From Saccharothrix luteola (GTDB lineage: Bacteria; Actinomycetota; Actinomycetes; Mycobacteriales; Pseudonocardiaceae): a stretch of DNA of 64,000 nucleotides. Below are positions 1-8,357 of the stretch, one piece after another. Both the position numbers and the translations under genes were made by a program. The stretch is from positions 124,001-188,000 of the forward strand of contig NZ_JAJHUO010000009.1 of the NCBI RefSeq assembly GCF_020859565.1, read 5' to 3'. Each line of letters starts with the position of its first letter. The first letter of the stretch is position 1. Under the pieces are notes generated by a model, which worked only from the letters and a program-made list of their open reading frames with translations, searched no databases and was not told the origin of the DNA.

Positions 1-2425
1 GCCCGAGGTGGCGCTCCCCGTAGGTGTGCCGCATGATCGACACCGCCCGGTTGAGCAGGGGCACCGCCTCGTCGGCCCGGCCGAGCTTCTGGTAACCGGA
101 GGCCAGGCCGCGCAACCGGTGCGCGACGTCCCGGTGGTCGCGACCGAAGTGGGTCTGGGTGATCACGAGCGCCCGCTGGAGCAGCGGCACCGCCTCGGCC
201 GCGAGGCCGAGCTGCAGGTAGCTCTGCCCCAGGTTGGACAGCAGCGCCGCGACGTCCGGGTGGTCCGGTCCGCGCCGGGCCTCCAGCAGGTCCAGCGCCT
301 GCCGGTCCAGCCGGGCGGCTTCCTCGGCGCGGTCGAGCAGGCGGTAGGTGTTGGCGATGTCGCCGAGCCGGAACGCCAGGTCGGGGTGGTCTTCCCCGAC
401 CGCCTCCCGGGTGATCTCCAACGCCTGTTCCTCGAGGTGGAGCTCCTTCTCGAACTCGCCCATCTCCCCGTGCACCGCACCGAGCTCGGCGAGGAACAAC
501 GCGAGGTCCGGGTGCTTGGGCCGCAGCCGCTCCTCGCTGATCTCGCGGGCCCGCTGCGCCAGCGCCAGCGCCTCGTTGACCCGACCCAGCTCCCGGTAGC
601 CCGACGACAGGCCGCGCATCCGGTACGCCACGACGATGTGGTCGGAGCCGTACGCGCTCTCCTCGATGGCCAACGCCTCTTCGAGCAGCGGCACGGCCTC
701 GCGCGTCTGGCCGAGTTCCCGGTAGAAGCCCGCGAGGCTCGCCTTGCACCCGGCGAGGAACGGGTCGGCCGGGTCGAGACCGGCCTGTGCGATCCGCAGC
801 GCGCGTTCGGCCAGCGGCACCGCCTCCGGGATGCGGCCCAGGTGGCTGTAGCTGGTGGCGAGGTTGTTCAGCCTGGTCACGACGTCGACGTGGTTCGGCC
901 CGAGGCGCTCGGTCGTGATGGCGAGCGCTCGCTCCTCCAGCCCGACGCCCTCCTCGGCCCGGCCCAGGGAGCTGTAGGCCGCGCCGAGGTTGCCGAGCAA
1001 CGTCGCCATCTCGGGGTCGTCCGGGGCCAGGGTGGCCTCACCGATGCGCAGGGCCAGCGTCGCGAAGCGCTCGGTCGCCGTGTACATCCCCTGCGCCGCG
1101 GCGAACAACCCCGCCTGGTTGAACAACGTGCGCAGCGGCGCGTCCCGGTTGTCCCCGCCGATGTCGTCGGCCAGCGCGTTCACGTGGGGTAGGAGGCGCC
1201 ACCACAGCGGCCAGCCGTCCAGGTTCGTGCTCGGGTCCTCCGGTATCCGGCGCTCGAGCAGGTCGATCGCCTCGGTCGCCGCGGGCGCGAGCCCCGAATC
1301 CGTGCGCGGCACGTCCTTCTGACCCACGCGCAGGATCGTCTGGACGAGTCGGTGGATGCTGACGGAGTGGGCGGTCAGGGTGATCATGCTGTACGAGGCG
1401 AGGTGACCGAGGATCCGGTTCGCCGCGAGTTCGTCACCGGCCAACAGGTTCGTGACCAGGCTCCGCGGGATGTCGTCCGGCCCGAGCCAGGCGAGCACGT
1501 TCAGCACGTCGAGCGCTTTCGGGACCGGCCCGTCGCGCAGGGCGCGGAGCGTGATGTCCCAGGTCCGGGTGACGGCTTGTTCCTGGCTGATCTCCGGGCT
1601 GGTCTCGGCCAGGACCTCGTAGGGCTGAGCGGCGAGCAGGGATGCGTAGTCGGCGATGGTGACGTGGTGGTAGCGGATGTAAGCGCCGGCCTGCTCCAAC
1701 GCCAGTGGCAGGAATCCGAGCGCCTCGGCGACCGAGGCCGCCGCGCGTTCGTCGGACTGCCCGGACCGCTCGCACAGCAGCGTTGTCGCGGAAGTGCGGC
1801 TGAGCACTCCCAGGCGCACCGGGCGCAGGCCGCGCTTCGTCCAGTCCAGATCCCGCCGCGTGGTGACGAGGACGTGACTGCGGTCCGCGGTGACGAGCAG
1901 TTCGTTGATGTCGTCCGGGTTCTCGACGTTGTCGAGGATGAGCAGCCAGTCGTCGTGCGCCTGCAACCAGTTCAACGCCCAGTCGGCCCTGAACTCCAGT
2001 GGCGTGCTGCCGAGCACGGGGGCCAGCCTCGACGCCATCGCGGCGAGGGCCGACGTGATGTTCCCCGGCGTGTCCGCGGTGATCCACCAGACGCACGAGT
2101 ACAGGCCCCGCTTCTGGAAGGCGTACTGCAGCGCCAGCTCGCTCTTGCCGACACCGCCCATCCCGGCGACGCTCTGCCCGATGACCCCGCTGCCCGAGGC
2201 CATCGCCAGGCCCAGCTCGCCGAACGACTGGCCACGTCCGACGAACACGTCCGACGGGCGGCGCGGCACGTTCCACAACCCGTTCGGCTCGACCTCGCGG
2301 GGTGAGGGGACGTTGTCCGGGAGCGTGATGTGGTAGTTCTGCGCATTGTCACCGGACGAGACGATGCTGCTTTGGATCCGCTGCGACGCGATCGAGCGCT
2401 CACCCCGGGCGAAAGGATTCGTCAC
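1..2425 (-). CDS. NB-ARC/TPR signalling ATPase, C-terminus beyond the left edge
   Basis: Read from the minus strand, an open frame begins at GTG 2425 (VTNPFARGERS...) and runs off the window at base 1, giving at least 808 residues with no stop. Residues about 70-330 look like an NB-ARC/STAND ATPase: Walker A GMGGVGKSE (Lys94), Walker B-like LLILDN, and the later GLRPVRLGVL and LGFLPLALEQAGAY stretches usual in these proteins. From about residue 420 onward it is a string of 42-residue tetratricopeptide repeats of the kinesin-light-chain/TPR_10-12 type (e.g. NLGAAYSSLGRAEEGVGLEE). The start follows a GAGGAGG box about 13 nt upstream, slightly far, but no closer in-frame start is visible. Such proteins are thought to be peptide- or protein-sensing switches; the ligand cannot be read from sequence. 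It lies beyond a noncoding gap and a terminator from its neighbour, so membership of the PKS cluster is doubtful. Confidence 0.85.
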   Translation of the reverse strand, partial: MTNPFARGERSIASQRIQSSIVSSGDNAQNYHITLPDNVPSPREVEPNGLWNVPRRPSDVFVGRGQSFGELGLAMASGSGVIGQSVAGMGGVGKSELALQYAFQKRGLYSCVWWITADTPGNITSALAAMASRLAPVLGSTPLEFRADWALNWLQAHDDWLLILDNVENPDDINELLVTADRSHVLVTTRRDLDWTKRGLRPVRLGVLSRTSATTLLCERSGQSDERAAASVAEALGFLPLALEQAGAYIRYHHVTIADYASLLAAQPYEVLAETSPEISQEQAVTRTWDITLRALRDGPVPKALDVLNVLAWLGPDDIPRSLVTNLLAGDELAANRILGHLASYSMITLTAHSVSIHRLVQTILRVGQKDVPRTDSGLAPAATEAIDLLERRIPEDPSTNLDGWPLWWRLLPHVNALADDIGGDNRDAPLRTLFNQAGLFAAAQGMYTATERFATLALRIGEATLAPDDPEMATLLGNLGAAYSSLGRAEEGVGLEERALAITTERLGPNHVDVVTRLNNLATSYSHLGRIPEAVPLAERALRIAQAGLDPADPFLAGCKASLAGFYRELGQTREAVPLLEEALAIEESAYGSDHIVVAYRMRGLSSGYRELGRVNEALALAQRAREISEERLRPKHPDLALFLAELGAVHGEMGEFEKELHLEEQALEITREAVGEDHPDLAFRLGDIANTYRLLDRAEEAARLDRQALDLLEARRGPDHPDVAALLSNLGQSYLQLGLAAEAVPLLQRALVITQTHFGRDHRDVAHRLRGLASGYQKLGRADEAVPLLNRAVSIMRHTYGERHLG

Positions 2426-2864
2426 CGATGGATCACTTCCTCCTCGAACGCGCTTGCCCCACTGCCCGTCTCCGCATCACGATGACCGTACCGCCTTGCC
2501 GACACCACTCCATCCCGAACGGGTACCCGGCATCGTGCGCCGACTTCTGCGATGAACACTCGGTTCCCGACCCGTCGCGAACGACGCCGCGACCTGCGGC
2601 GACGACGGCTCCGGGATCATCCATCACCTAGTCGGCCACTACTCCGGGTTTGTTACCCCGCAAAAATGAGGTTTCGAGGCCGAATCGTTTCCGAGTGCGG
2701 CGGCTATCGGCTCGTCCGCGAAACTCCGGGTCGATCCCGGTGGTCCGGGAAACGATTGCCCGGCCGGGGGAGCGGGTCTTTCGGCATTCCGTCGACGACC
2801 ACCGTGCCGCCCCGGTGGAGTCGAGGGCGGCACGGTGGTCGTCACGGCTTGGTTCGTGCCGGCG
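2426..2864. other. 439-bp intergenic region with terminator
   Basis: No convincing coding frame is present; short frames here lack ribosome sites and family features. The left part should carry the promoter of the leftward NB-ARC/TPR gene. The right part holds the terminator hairpin of the secreted protein gene (2794-2843). A 10-bp inverted repeat (AATCGTTTCC 2683-2692 and GGAAACGATT 2748-2757, 55 nt apart) is also present; its meaning is unknown. Confidence 0.6.
2794..2843 (-). terminator. Strong stem-loop terminator after the secreted protein gene
   Basis: A perfect 19-bp inverted repeat (arms 2794-2812 and 2825-2843, 12-nt loop) starts 22 nt beyond the TGA of the minus-strand gene ending at 2865. 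There is no U-tract, as is common for actinobacterial terminators. The perfect arms make it the clearest stem-loop noticed in the window's intergenic DNA. Confidence 0.8.
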
Positions 2865-5609
2865 TCAGTACTCGTGGAAGTAGCCGGTCACGTCGACCAC
2901 GAGGTCGAGGTTGCCGTCGCTCCCGTTGTGGAACGCCGCCCACCAGTGCTCGGTCACGGCGAGGTTGTTGGTCACGGCGCCGGGGGTGAAGTTCAGGGTG
3001 GCGGCGGTCGGTGGCGTGGGGATCGAGCCGGGGAAGTGGGCGGTGAGGTACCCACCGCGCTGGGGGTTGACGACCTTCGCGTTGAACATCACCGCCCTGG
3101 GGAGGTAGTTGGGCGACGGACCGGAGCGGTCGAAGGTGTACTCGGTGGTCGATCTGCCGGGCAGCGCGCCGGTGGGACCTCCGATGCCGGTGCGGGTGTC
3201 GACCGTGCGGTGCGGCGTCACCGGCAGGAGGAAGCTCCCGCCGCCCGAGTGGAAGTAGCCGACGACGCCGATGACGAGGTCGGTGGTCGCGTTCGGGGTG
3301 AAGGTGACGTGGCCGTTGGCGCCGATGGGGACGACCACGGAGTTCGTGGCGGTCTGCCCTGCCGCGTAGTTGAGGTTGGAGGTCTGCGGGTTGGTCGTGC
3401 CGGTGGGGAAGGCCGTCAGGTGACCCGACGCGCGCGGGTTGACCACGGTGATGTTGAGCAGTGCCGCGGTCGCGTAGCTGGGCACATCGCCGTACGGGGT
3501 GGCGATCTGGTGGCTGAACGCCTCGCCGGCGGCGACCGGCCGGGGTGACGGCATCCCGATGCCGGTGCGCGTGTCGAGCAGCCGGCGCGGGTAGAGGGCG
3601 GTGAAGCCGTCGGTCGTCCTGGCCTTGGTGAAGTAGCCCGAGACGTCGGCGATCAGGTCGACGGCGCCCGGGCTGCCGTTGTACAGGTCGACGTGGCCGC
3701 CGCCGACCGCGACGGTCGTCAACCCGGGCACGGTCACGCCTGCCCGGAAGTCCAGGACGGACGTCGTGGGCCTCGCCTGCCCGGCGGGGTGGGCGGTGAT
3801 GTGCCCGTCGGTCGTGGCGTTGGTGACGGTGAGGTTCACGGCCACCGCCGTCGCGTCCGCCGGGATCCCGTGCCGGCCGCCGATCGCGAGCCGCACGGAG
3901 CTGTACGGCGCCACCTTCTGGGCGGGGGCGCCGACACCGGCCCTGGTGTCCAGGTACCGGGTCGGTCCGTGCTTGACGTAGCCCGAGCCGAGCGTGGTGA
4001 CGCTGGTCGACGTCGTCGCGGTGGCGCCGGCGGCGTTGGTGACGGTGGCGCGGACCTGGTAGGTGCCGGGGCGGTCGTAGCTGTGCCAGCCGGAGCCGCT
4101 GGAGACGGTTTCGGTGTCGCCGTCGCCGTAGTCGAACGTGGTGCGCGCGATGCTCCACGGATCGCCGCCGGAGTCGACGCTGAACGCAGTCGTCATGACA
4201 CCCCGCGTGGTCGTGGTCAGCCTGGGGTTGAGCGTCCCGCCGGCCGGCACGACCTTGAGCGACCAGGAACCGCTGCTGGTCAACCGCGACTCGCTGGTCG
4301 CGGTCACCTTGATGGTGTAGTCGCCGGTGGCGCTGTAGGAGTGCGACGCCGAGCACGGGGACACGGACGTCGTCGTGCCGTCCCCGAAGTCGACGGCGCA
4401 GGTGATGGGTGATCCCCAGCCGGAGCGGAGCGTGCTGCTGACGGTGACCGTGCCGCCGACCGGCGCCTGCGACGCGGACACCGTGGTGTTCCCGCCGGCG
4501 AAGTGGTCCTGGCGCTCGTGCGCGCCGCGGTCGAAGTAGGTGACCGCACCCGCCCCCGTGTCGGGCACCTGCGGGTTGTCCACCCTGGAGCCGTCGAGGG
4601 TCTGGTCGAGCGCGCCCGGCGCGTCCGCGTTGCCGGAGTCGACGTCCGGCGTGCCCTCGTCCGGGTCCGTCTTCAGGTCGTGGGCGCCCTGCCCGGTGGC
4701 GGCGTGCAGCTCGGCGGGGTCCTGGTAGACGACGCCCGCCCACCGGTACACGTTGACCCACAGGTACGCGATGTTGTAGTCGAGCGTGACCCCCGGCGCC
4801 GCCGCGCTGTCGACCTCGATCGTGTTCACGGGCAACCGCGGGCAGTAGCTGCTGATCGTCGCGGACAGCACCTCGGAGATGATGTTGTTCTGGATCGAGG
4901 AGCCCGTGGTCGGGCCGGTGATCACGACCGCGCGGTGGCACGAGTCGCGGAAGGTGTTGCCGGTGACGGCGACGGCGTCGACGTTCTCGGCGACCACCCC
5001 GAAGTTGCCGAGCTCGGTGATCGTGTTCCCGGTGACGGTGACGCCGGCGCCGCCGTCGGCGTGCACGGCCCGGCCGCGCGTGCCGAAGTCCGTGCGGCTG
5101 ACCGTGACCGCCGTGGACCCGCCGGTGACGCGCACCGCGTGCGCGCCGCCGTAGGGGTCCGCGTCCGGGCGCAGCGAGCCGCGGTCGAGCGTGACCCGGT
5201 CGGCGCCGTCGATCAGGACGGCGTCGACGACCGTGGCGCCGTGGATCGTCATGCCCCGCAGCGCCACGTCGTGCGCGCCGCGCACGGTGATCGTCGGCGC
5301 GGTGCCGCCCGCCGGACGCCGCACGGCCCCGCCCTCGAACACGATCGGCGCGTCGGCGGTCCCGGACCGGGTGATCGTCACGCTCTCGTCCTGCGTGCCG
5401 GTGATCTTGACGACCTGGCCGGGTTCGACCACGTCGGCCGCCGCCTGCACCGTGCAGAACGGCGTGGCCGCGCTGCCGTCGCCGGTGTCGCTGCACGTCG
5501 CGACGTCGTTCACGTGGAGCGTGGTTGCCGCGGCCTGCGCCGCCGGTGTCGTCACCACCCCGGCGAGAACCACGAATGCCGCTGCTGCGGCGATGTTCGG
5601 CAAGCGCAC
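2865..5609 (-). CDS. Secreted parallel beta-helix / PKD / LDTR-repeat protein
   Basis: A 914-residue exported protein. GTG 5609 is chosen as start because GAGGAG lies 5 nt upstream and the frame opens directly into a signal peptide (RLPN, a hydrophobic Ala/Val stretch, then an AQA-AA cleavage-like site near residue 27). The frame is open much farther upstream, but that part is antisense to the dehydratase gene. Residues about 35-370 form a right-handed parallel beta-helix (NosD/pectate-lyase-like, repeated VTVTGNTITELGNFG-type rungs). Two PKD domains follow at about 390-545 (DFGDGTTT, HSYSATGDYTIKV; DYGDGDTE, HSYDRPGTYQV). Then come three copies of a roughly 120-residue repeat marked by YLDTRAGVG, LLDTRTGIG and TVDTRTGIG, each closing with a VSGYF/VGYF/VTGYF motif. 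It is likely a cell-surface or extracellular polysaccharide-binding or -cleaving protein; the substrate is not evident. It ends at a strong terminator and is probably unrelated to the polyketide. Confidence 0.88.
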   Translation of the reverse strand: MRLPNIAAAAAFVVLAGVVTTPAAQAAATTLHVNDVATCSDTGDGSAATPFCTVQAAADVVEPGQVVKITGTQDESVTITRSGTADAPIVFEGGAVRRPAGGTAPTITVRGAHDVALRGMTIHGATVVDAVLIDGADRVTLDRGSLRPDADPYGGAHAVRVTGGSTAVTVSRTDFGTRGRAVHADGGAGVTVTGNTITELGNFGVVAENVDAVAVTGNTFRDSCHRAVVITGPTTGSSIQNNIISEVLSATISSYCPRLPVNTIEVDSAAAPGVTLDYNIAYLWVNVYRWAGVVYQDPAELHAATGQGAHDLKTDPDEGTPDVDSGNADAPGALDQTLDGSRVDNPQVPDTGAGAVTYFDRGAHERQDHFAGGNTTVSASQAPVGGTVTVSSTLRSGWGSPITCAVDFGDGTTTSVSPCSASHSYSATGDYTIKVTATSESRLTSSGSWSLKVVPAGGTLNPRLTTTTRGVMTTAFSVDSGGDPWSIARTTFDYGDGDTETVSSGSGWHSYDRPGTYQVRATVTNAAGATATTSTSVTTLGSGYVKHGPTRYLDTRAGVGAPAQKVAPYSSVRLAIGGRHGIPADATAVAVNLTVTNATTDGHITAHPAGQARPTTSVLDFRAGVTVPGLTTVAVGGGHVDLYNGSPGAVDLIADVSGYFTKARTTDGFTALYPRRLLDTRTGIGMPSPRPVAAGEAFSHQIATPYGDVPSYATAALLNITVVNPRASGHLTAFPTGTTNPQTSNLNYAAGQTATNSVVVPIGANGHVTFTPNATTDLVIGVVGYFHSGGGSFLLPVTPHRTVDTRTGIGGPTGALPGRSTTEYTFDRSGPSPNYLPRAVMFNAKVVNPQRGGYLTAHFPGSIPTPPTAATLNFTPGAVTNNLAVTEHWWAAFHNGSDGNLDLVVDVTGYFHEY

Positions 5610-5634
5610 GATGACTCCTCGGGACGCGCGACGG

Positions 5635-5666
5635 GGCGGTTCGGTAGTTTCTATCGCGAAACCGCC
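5635..5666 (-). terminator. Possible weak hairpin after the dehydratase gene
   Basis: GGCGGTT (5635-5641) pairs with AACCGCC (5660-5666), with a bulged extension CG/CG inside. It lies 72 nt beyond the dehydratase stop and 26 nt before the start of the secreted protein gene, so it could equally be an operator for that gene. Confidence 0.3.
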
Positions 5667-5737
5667 GCCGATCATGACGAGTTGACTCGATCGCCTCCGC
5701 ACATCATCGAGACCGGCCGAGCCGCGGGACGTCGTGC

Positions 5738-7447
5738 TCAGTGCGACTCGCGGCTGACCTCCGAGCCGCTGGAGCCGAGGAGGAAGTCGAGGTCCGCGCC
5801 GGTGTCGGCTTGCAGGACGTGGTCGACGTAGAGCCGTTCCCAGCCGCGGCGGGGGTTGGCGAACCCGGCGACGGTCGCCGCGTTCGGCGTGCGGGCCGCG
5901 AGCTCCTCGTCGGGGACCTCGACGTCGATGCGGCGGGCTTCGACGTCCAGGCTGATCACGTCGCCGGTGCGGACGAGGGCGAGGGGTCCGCCGGCGGCGG
6001 CCTCGGGGGCGACGTGGAGGACGACGGTGCCGTAGGCGGTGCCGGACATGCGGCCGTCGCAGACGCGGACCATGTCGCGCACGCCCTGCTCCAGCAGCTT
6101 CTTGGGCAGCGGCATGTTGGAGACCTCCGGCATGCCGGGGTAGCCCTTGGGGCCGCAGCCGCGCAGCACGAGGACGGAGTCGGCGTCGACGTCCAGGTCG
6201 GGGTCGTCGACGCGGGCGTGGAAGTCCTCGACGGAGTCGAACACGACGGCCCGGCCCCGGTGCCGGAGCAGGTGGGGTGAGGCGGCGGCGGGTTTGATCA
6301 GCGCGCCGCGCGGGGCGAGGTTGCCGCGCAGCACGGCGATGCCGCCGTGCTCGACCAGCGGTGTCGCGCGGGTGCGGATGACCTCGGGGTCCCAGATCGG
6401 CGCGTCGTCCAGGTAGTCCACCAGCGGTCGGCCGGTGACGGTGAGCCCGTCGGGGTCGAGCAGGTCGCGGACCTCCCGCAGCACGGCGAGCAGGCCGCCG
6501 GCGCGGTGGAAGTCGTCCATGAGGAACCGGCCCGCGGGCAGCAGGTCGACCAGCACCGGCACGTCGGAGCCGATGCGGTCGAAGTCGTCCAGCGCCAGGT
6601 CGATCCCGAGGCGGCCGGCGATGGCCAGCAGGTGGACCACGGCGTTGGTCGAGCCGCCGATCGCGGCCAGGGCGACGATGGCGTTGTGGAAGGACGCCTT
6701 GGTGAGCAAGGTGCTGGGCCGCCGGTCGGCGGAGACCAGTTCCACGGCCAGCCGGCCGGTGTTGTGGGCGGCCTCCAGCAGTCGGCTGTCCGGGGCCGGG
6801 GTGCCCGCCACGCCGGGGACGACGGCGCCCAGGGCTTCGGCGACCAGCGCCATGGTGGAGGCGGTGCCCATGGTGTTGCAGTGGCCCCGGCTGCGGATCA
6901 TCGCCGATTCGGACCGGATGAACTGCTCGTTCGACAACGAGCCCGCGCGGACCTCCTCCGACAGCCGCCACACGTCGGTGCCGCACCCCAGCGGGACGCC
7001 GCGGAACGTGCCGGTCAGCATCGGGCCGCCGGGCACGACCACGGCGGGCAGGTCGACCGAGGCGGCGGCCATGAGCAGCGACGGGATGGTCTTGTCGCAG
7101 CCGCCGAGCAGCACCACGCCGTCGATCGGGTTCGCCCGCAGCATCTCCTCGGTGGCCATCGCGGCCATGTTGCGCCACAGCATCGCGGTGGGGCGGACCT
7201 GCGTCTCGCCCAGCGACACGACGGGCAGTTCCAGCGGGATGCCGCCGGCTTCGTGGACGCCGTTGCGCACCGACGCCGCGACCTCGGTGAGGTGCGCGTT
7301 GCACGGCGTCAGGTCGGAGGCGGTGTTGGCGATGGCGATCTGCGGGCGGTCGAACGCGTCGTCCGGCACGCCCCGCCGCATCCAGGCGCGGTGGATGTAG
7401 GCGTTGCGATCATCTCCCGCGTACCACTGGGCGCTCCGGAGCGTCAC
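5738..7447 (-). CDS. IlvD/Edd-family dehydratase, probably sugar-acid type
   Basis: A 569-residue member of the dihydroxy-acid/6-phosphogluconate dehydratase family. These iron-sulfur enzymes remove water from 2,3-dihydroxy acids to give 2-keto acids. Three conserved cysteine sites are visible: TPCNAH (Cys49), GGCDKT (Cys117) and RGHCNTMG (Cys190), matching the [2Fe-2S] subclass. The opening LRSAQWYAGDDRNAYIHRAWM resembles arabonate/xylonate-type sugar-acid dehydratases more than branched-chain amino-acid IlvD (inference from recall). GTG 7447 is preferred because GGAAGG lies 9 nt upstream and the family N-terminus begins there; the frame is open farther upstream to 7582, but without a family match. 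It has no obvious role in polyketide assembly and is probably a flanking metabolic gene. Confidence 0.88.
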   Translation of the reverse strand: MTLRSAQWYAGDDRNAYIHRAWMRRGVPDDAFDRPQIAIANTASDLTPCNAHLTEVAASVRNGVHEAGGIPLELPVVSLGETQVRPTAMLWRNMAAMATEEMLRANPIDGVVLLGGCDKTIPSLLMAAASVDLPAVVVPGGPMLTGTFRGVPLGCGTDVWRLSEEVRAGSLSNEQFIRSESAMIRSRGHCNTMGTASTMALVAEALGAVVPGVAGTPAPDSRLLEAAHNTGRLAVELVSADRRPSTLLTKASFHNAIVALAAIGGSTNAVVHLLAIAGRLGIDLALDDFDRIGSDVPVLVDLLPAGRFLMDDFHRAGGLLAVLREVRDLLDPDGLTVTGRPLVDYLDDAPIWDPEVIRTRATPLVEHGGIAVLRGNLAPRGALIKPAAASPHLLRHRGRAVVFDSVEDFHARVDDPDLDVDADSVLVLRGCGPKGYPGMPEVSNMPLPKKLLEQGVRDMVRVCDGRMSGTAYGTVVLHVAPEAAAGGPLALVRTGDVISLDVEARRIDVEVPDEELAARTPNAATVAGFANPRRGWERLYVDHVLQADTGADLDFLLGSSGSEVSRESH

Positions 7448-7503
7448 GTGCGACCGCCTTCCGACTACCGACGCGATGGCCTGATCCGTCGAATGCGATT
7501 GAA

Positions 7504-7530
7504 CCCTACCCGCCACGCGCGTCGGTAGGG
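7504..7530. promoter_or_regulatory. Inverted repeat upstream of the dehydratase gene
   Basis: CCCTACC (7504-7510) and GGTAGGG (7524-7530) form a 7-bp dyad with a 13-nt spacer, 57 nt upstream of the dehydratase start and 69 nt beyond the response-regulator stop. It could be an operator for the first or a weak terminator for the second. Confidence 0.3.
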
Positions 7531-7598
7531 CCGGGTGACGGCCGCCCCCAGGCCACCATCCACTTCGGACAGTGCGCGACACCTCGCCGGCCCGCGCC

Positions 7599-8240
7599 TC
7601 AAGCGGTGAGTTCCGCGATGGAGATGAAGCCGTCGTCGAGCACCCTGGTCACCAGGTCGCTCTTGGTGGGCGCGTGGCGGCCCGCGTTCGCGTACTTCGC
7701 CCGGACCCGCTGGATGTAGGTGTCCACGGTCTTCACGCTGAGGTAGAGCTTGGCGGCGACGAGCTGCTTGGACGGCGAGGCGAACCAGGCGCGCAGCACC
7801 TCCAGCTCACGGGGCGTGAGCTTCGGCCGAACGGCGGAGTCCGCCAGGGCCGCACCGCTCATCGCCGGGCTCAGGTAGGTCCGGCCCGCGGCGGCCGCGC
7901 GGATCGCCGGCACGAGGCGGTCCGCGCCCTCGCACTTGGGCACGTACGCGTGCACCCCGAGCGAGAGGCACCGCTCCGCGGCGCCCCGGTCGGTGTGCTG
8001 GGCGTACACGACGACCCGCCTGCCGACCTCGACGAGCCGCCGCAGCGCGGTGGCCCCCCGGCTGCCGGGCGCCTCGACGTCGAGGATCACGACGTCGGCC
8101 GCCGCGCCCGGGCCGGTCCACGCACCGGCGAGGTTGCCGCCCGTGTCGAGCAGTTCGATAGGTGGATCCGCCTGCGCGCACCACTGCCCGACGCCCGCGA
8201 CGATCGCCGCGTGGTCGTCGATGATTACCGCCGTCGTCAC
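7599..8240 (-). CDS. LuxR/NarL-family response regulator
   Basis: A 213-residue two-domain regulator. The N-terminal receiver shows the acidic pair Asp8-Asp9 (VIIDDH), candidate phospho-acceptor Asp54 (VVILDVEAPG) and conserved Lys102 (VPK). The C-terminal half carries a helix-turn-helix of the GerE/LuxR class (LTPRELEVLRAW ... LYLSVKTVDTYIQRVRAKY, about residues 140-190). Start GTG 8240 has a GAGGGGGA box just upstream. No histidine kinase is encoded next to it, so it is either an orphan or pairs with a kinase elsewhere; the PG after the Asp region is compatible with either a conventional or an atypical receiver. It is divergent from the SARP gene across only 117 bp, so the two promoters may share control. 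A role in regulating the cluster is possible but not shown. Confidence 0.85.
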   Translation of the reverse strand: MTTAVIIDDHAAIVAGVGQWCAQADPPIELLDTGGNLAGAWTGPGAAADVVILDVEAPGSRGATALRRLVEVGRRVVVYAQHTDRGAAERCLSLGVHAYVPKCEGADRLVPAIRAAAAGRTYLSPAMSGAALADSAVRPKLTPRELEVLRAWFASPSKQLVAAKLYLSVKTVDTYIQRVRAKYANAGRHAPTKSDLVTRVLDDGFISIAELTA

Positions 8241-8357
8241 CGCTCCCCCTCACCGTCACACGCACTCGCGGTGAGCTTGTCCGGTCGACCTCTCCGATCG
8301 ATATCGGATGATCATGAACGGCCACTATCCTGTGGTCGGCGGCTTGGGGGGGACGCG
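8241..8357. promoter_or_regulatory. 117-bp divergent promoter region, response regulator / SARP
   Basis: This space must hold both start signals for the minus-strand response regulator and the plus-strand SARP gene. A GGGGGGGA ribosome site (8345-8353) precedes ATG 8358. I see no clear operator repeats. Confidence 0.45.

Noticed and set aside
8..1192. Plus-strand 394-residue frame at the left edge
   Set aside because: It is opposite the TPR repeats of the minus-strand NB-ARC gene and shows no domain of its own.
2683..2757. 10-bp inverted repeat AATCGTTTCC/GGAAACGATT
   Set aside because: The 55-nt spacer makes it weak as either an operator or a hairpin, and nothing else supports it. It is mentioned only as part of the intergenic region.
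5610..7304. Upstream extension of the secreted protein frame across the dehydratase gene
   Set aside because: The extension is antisense-like, Arg/Pro-rich sequence overlapping a well-conserved gene in another frame. A signal peptide and ribosome site start the real protein at 5609.
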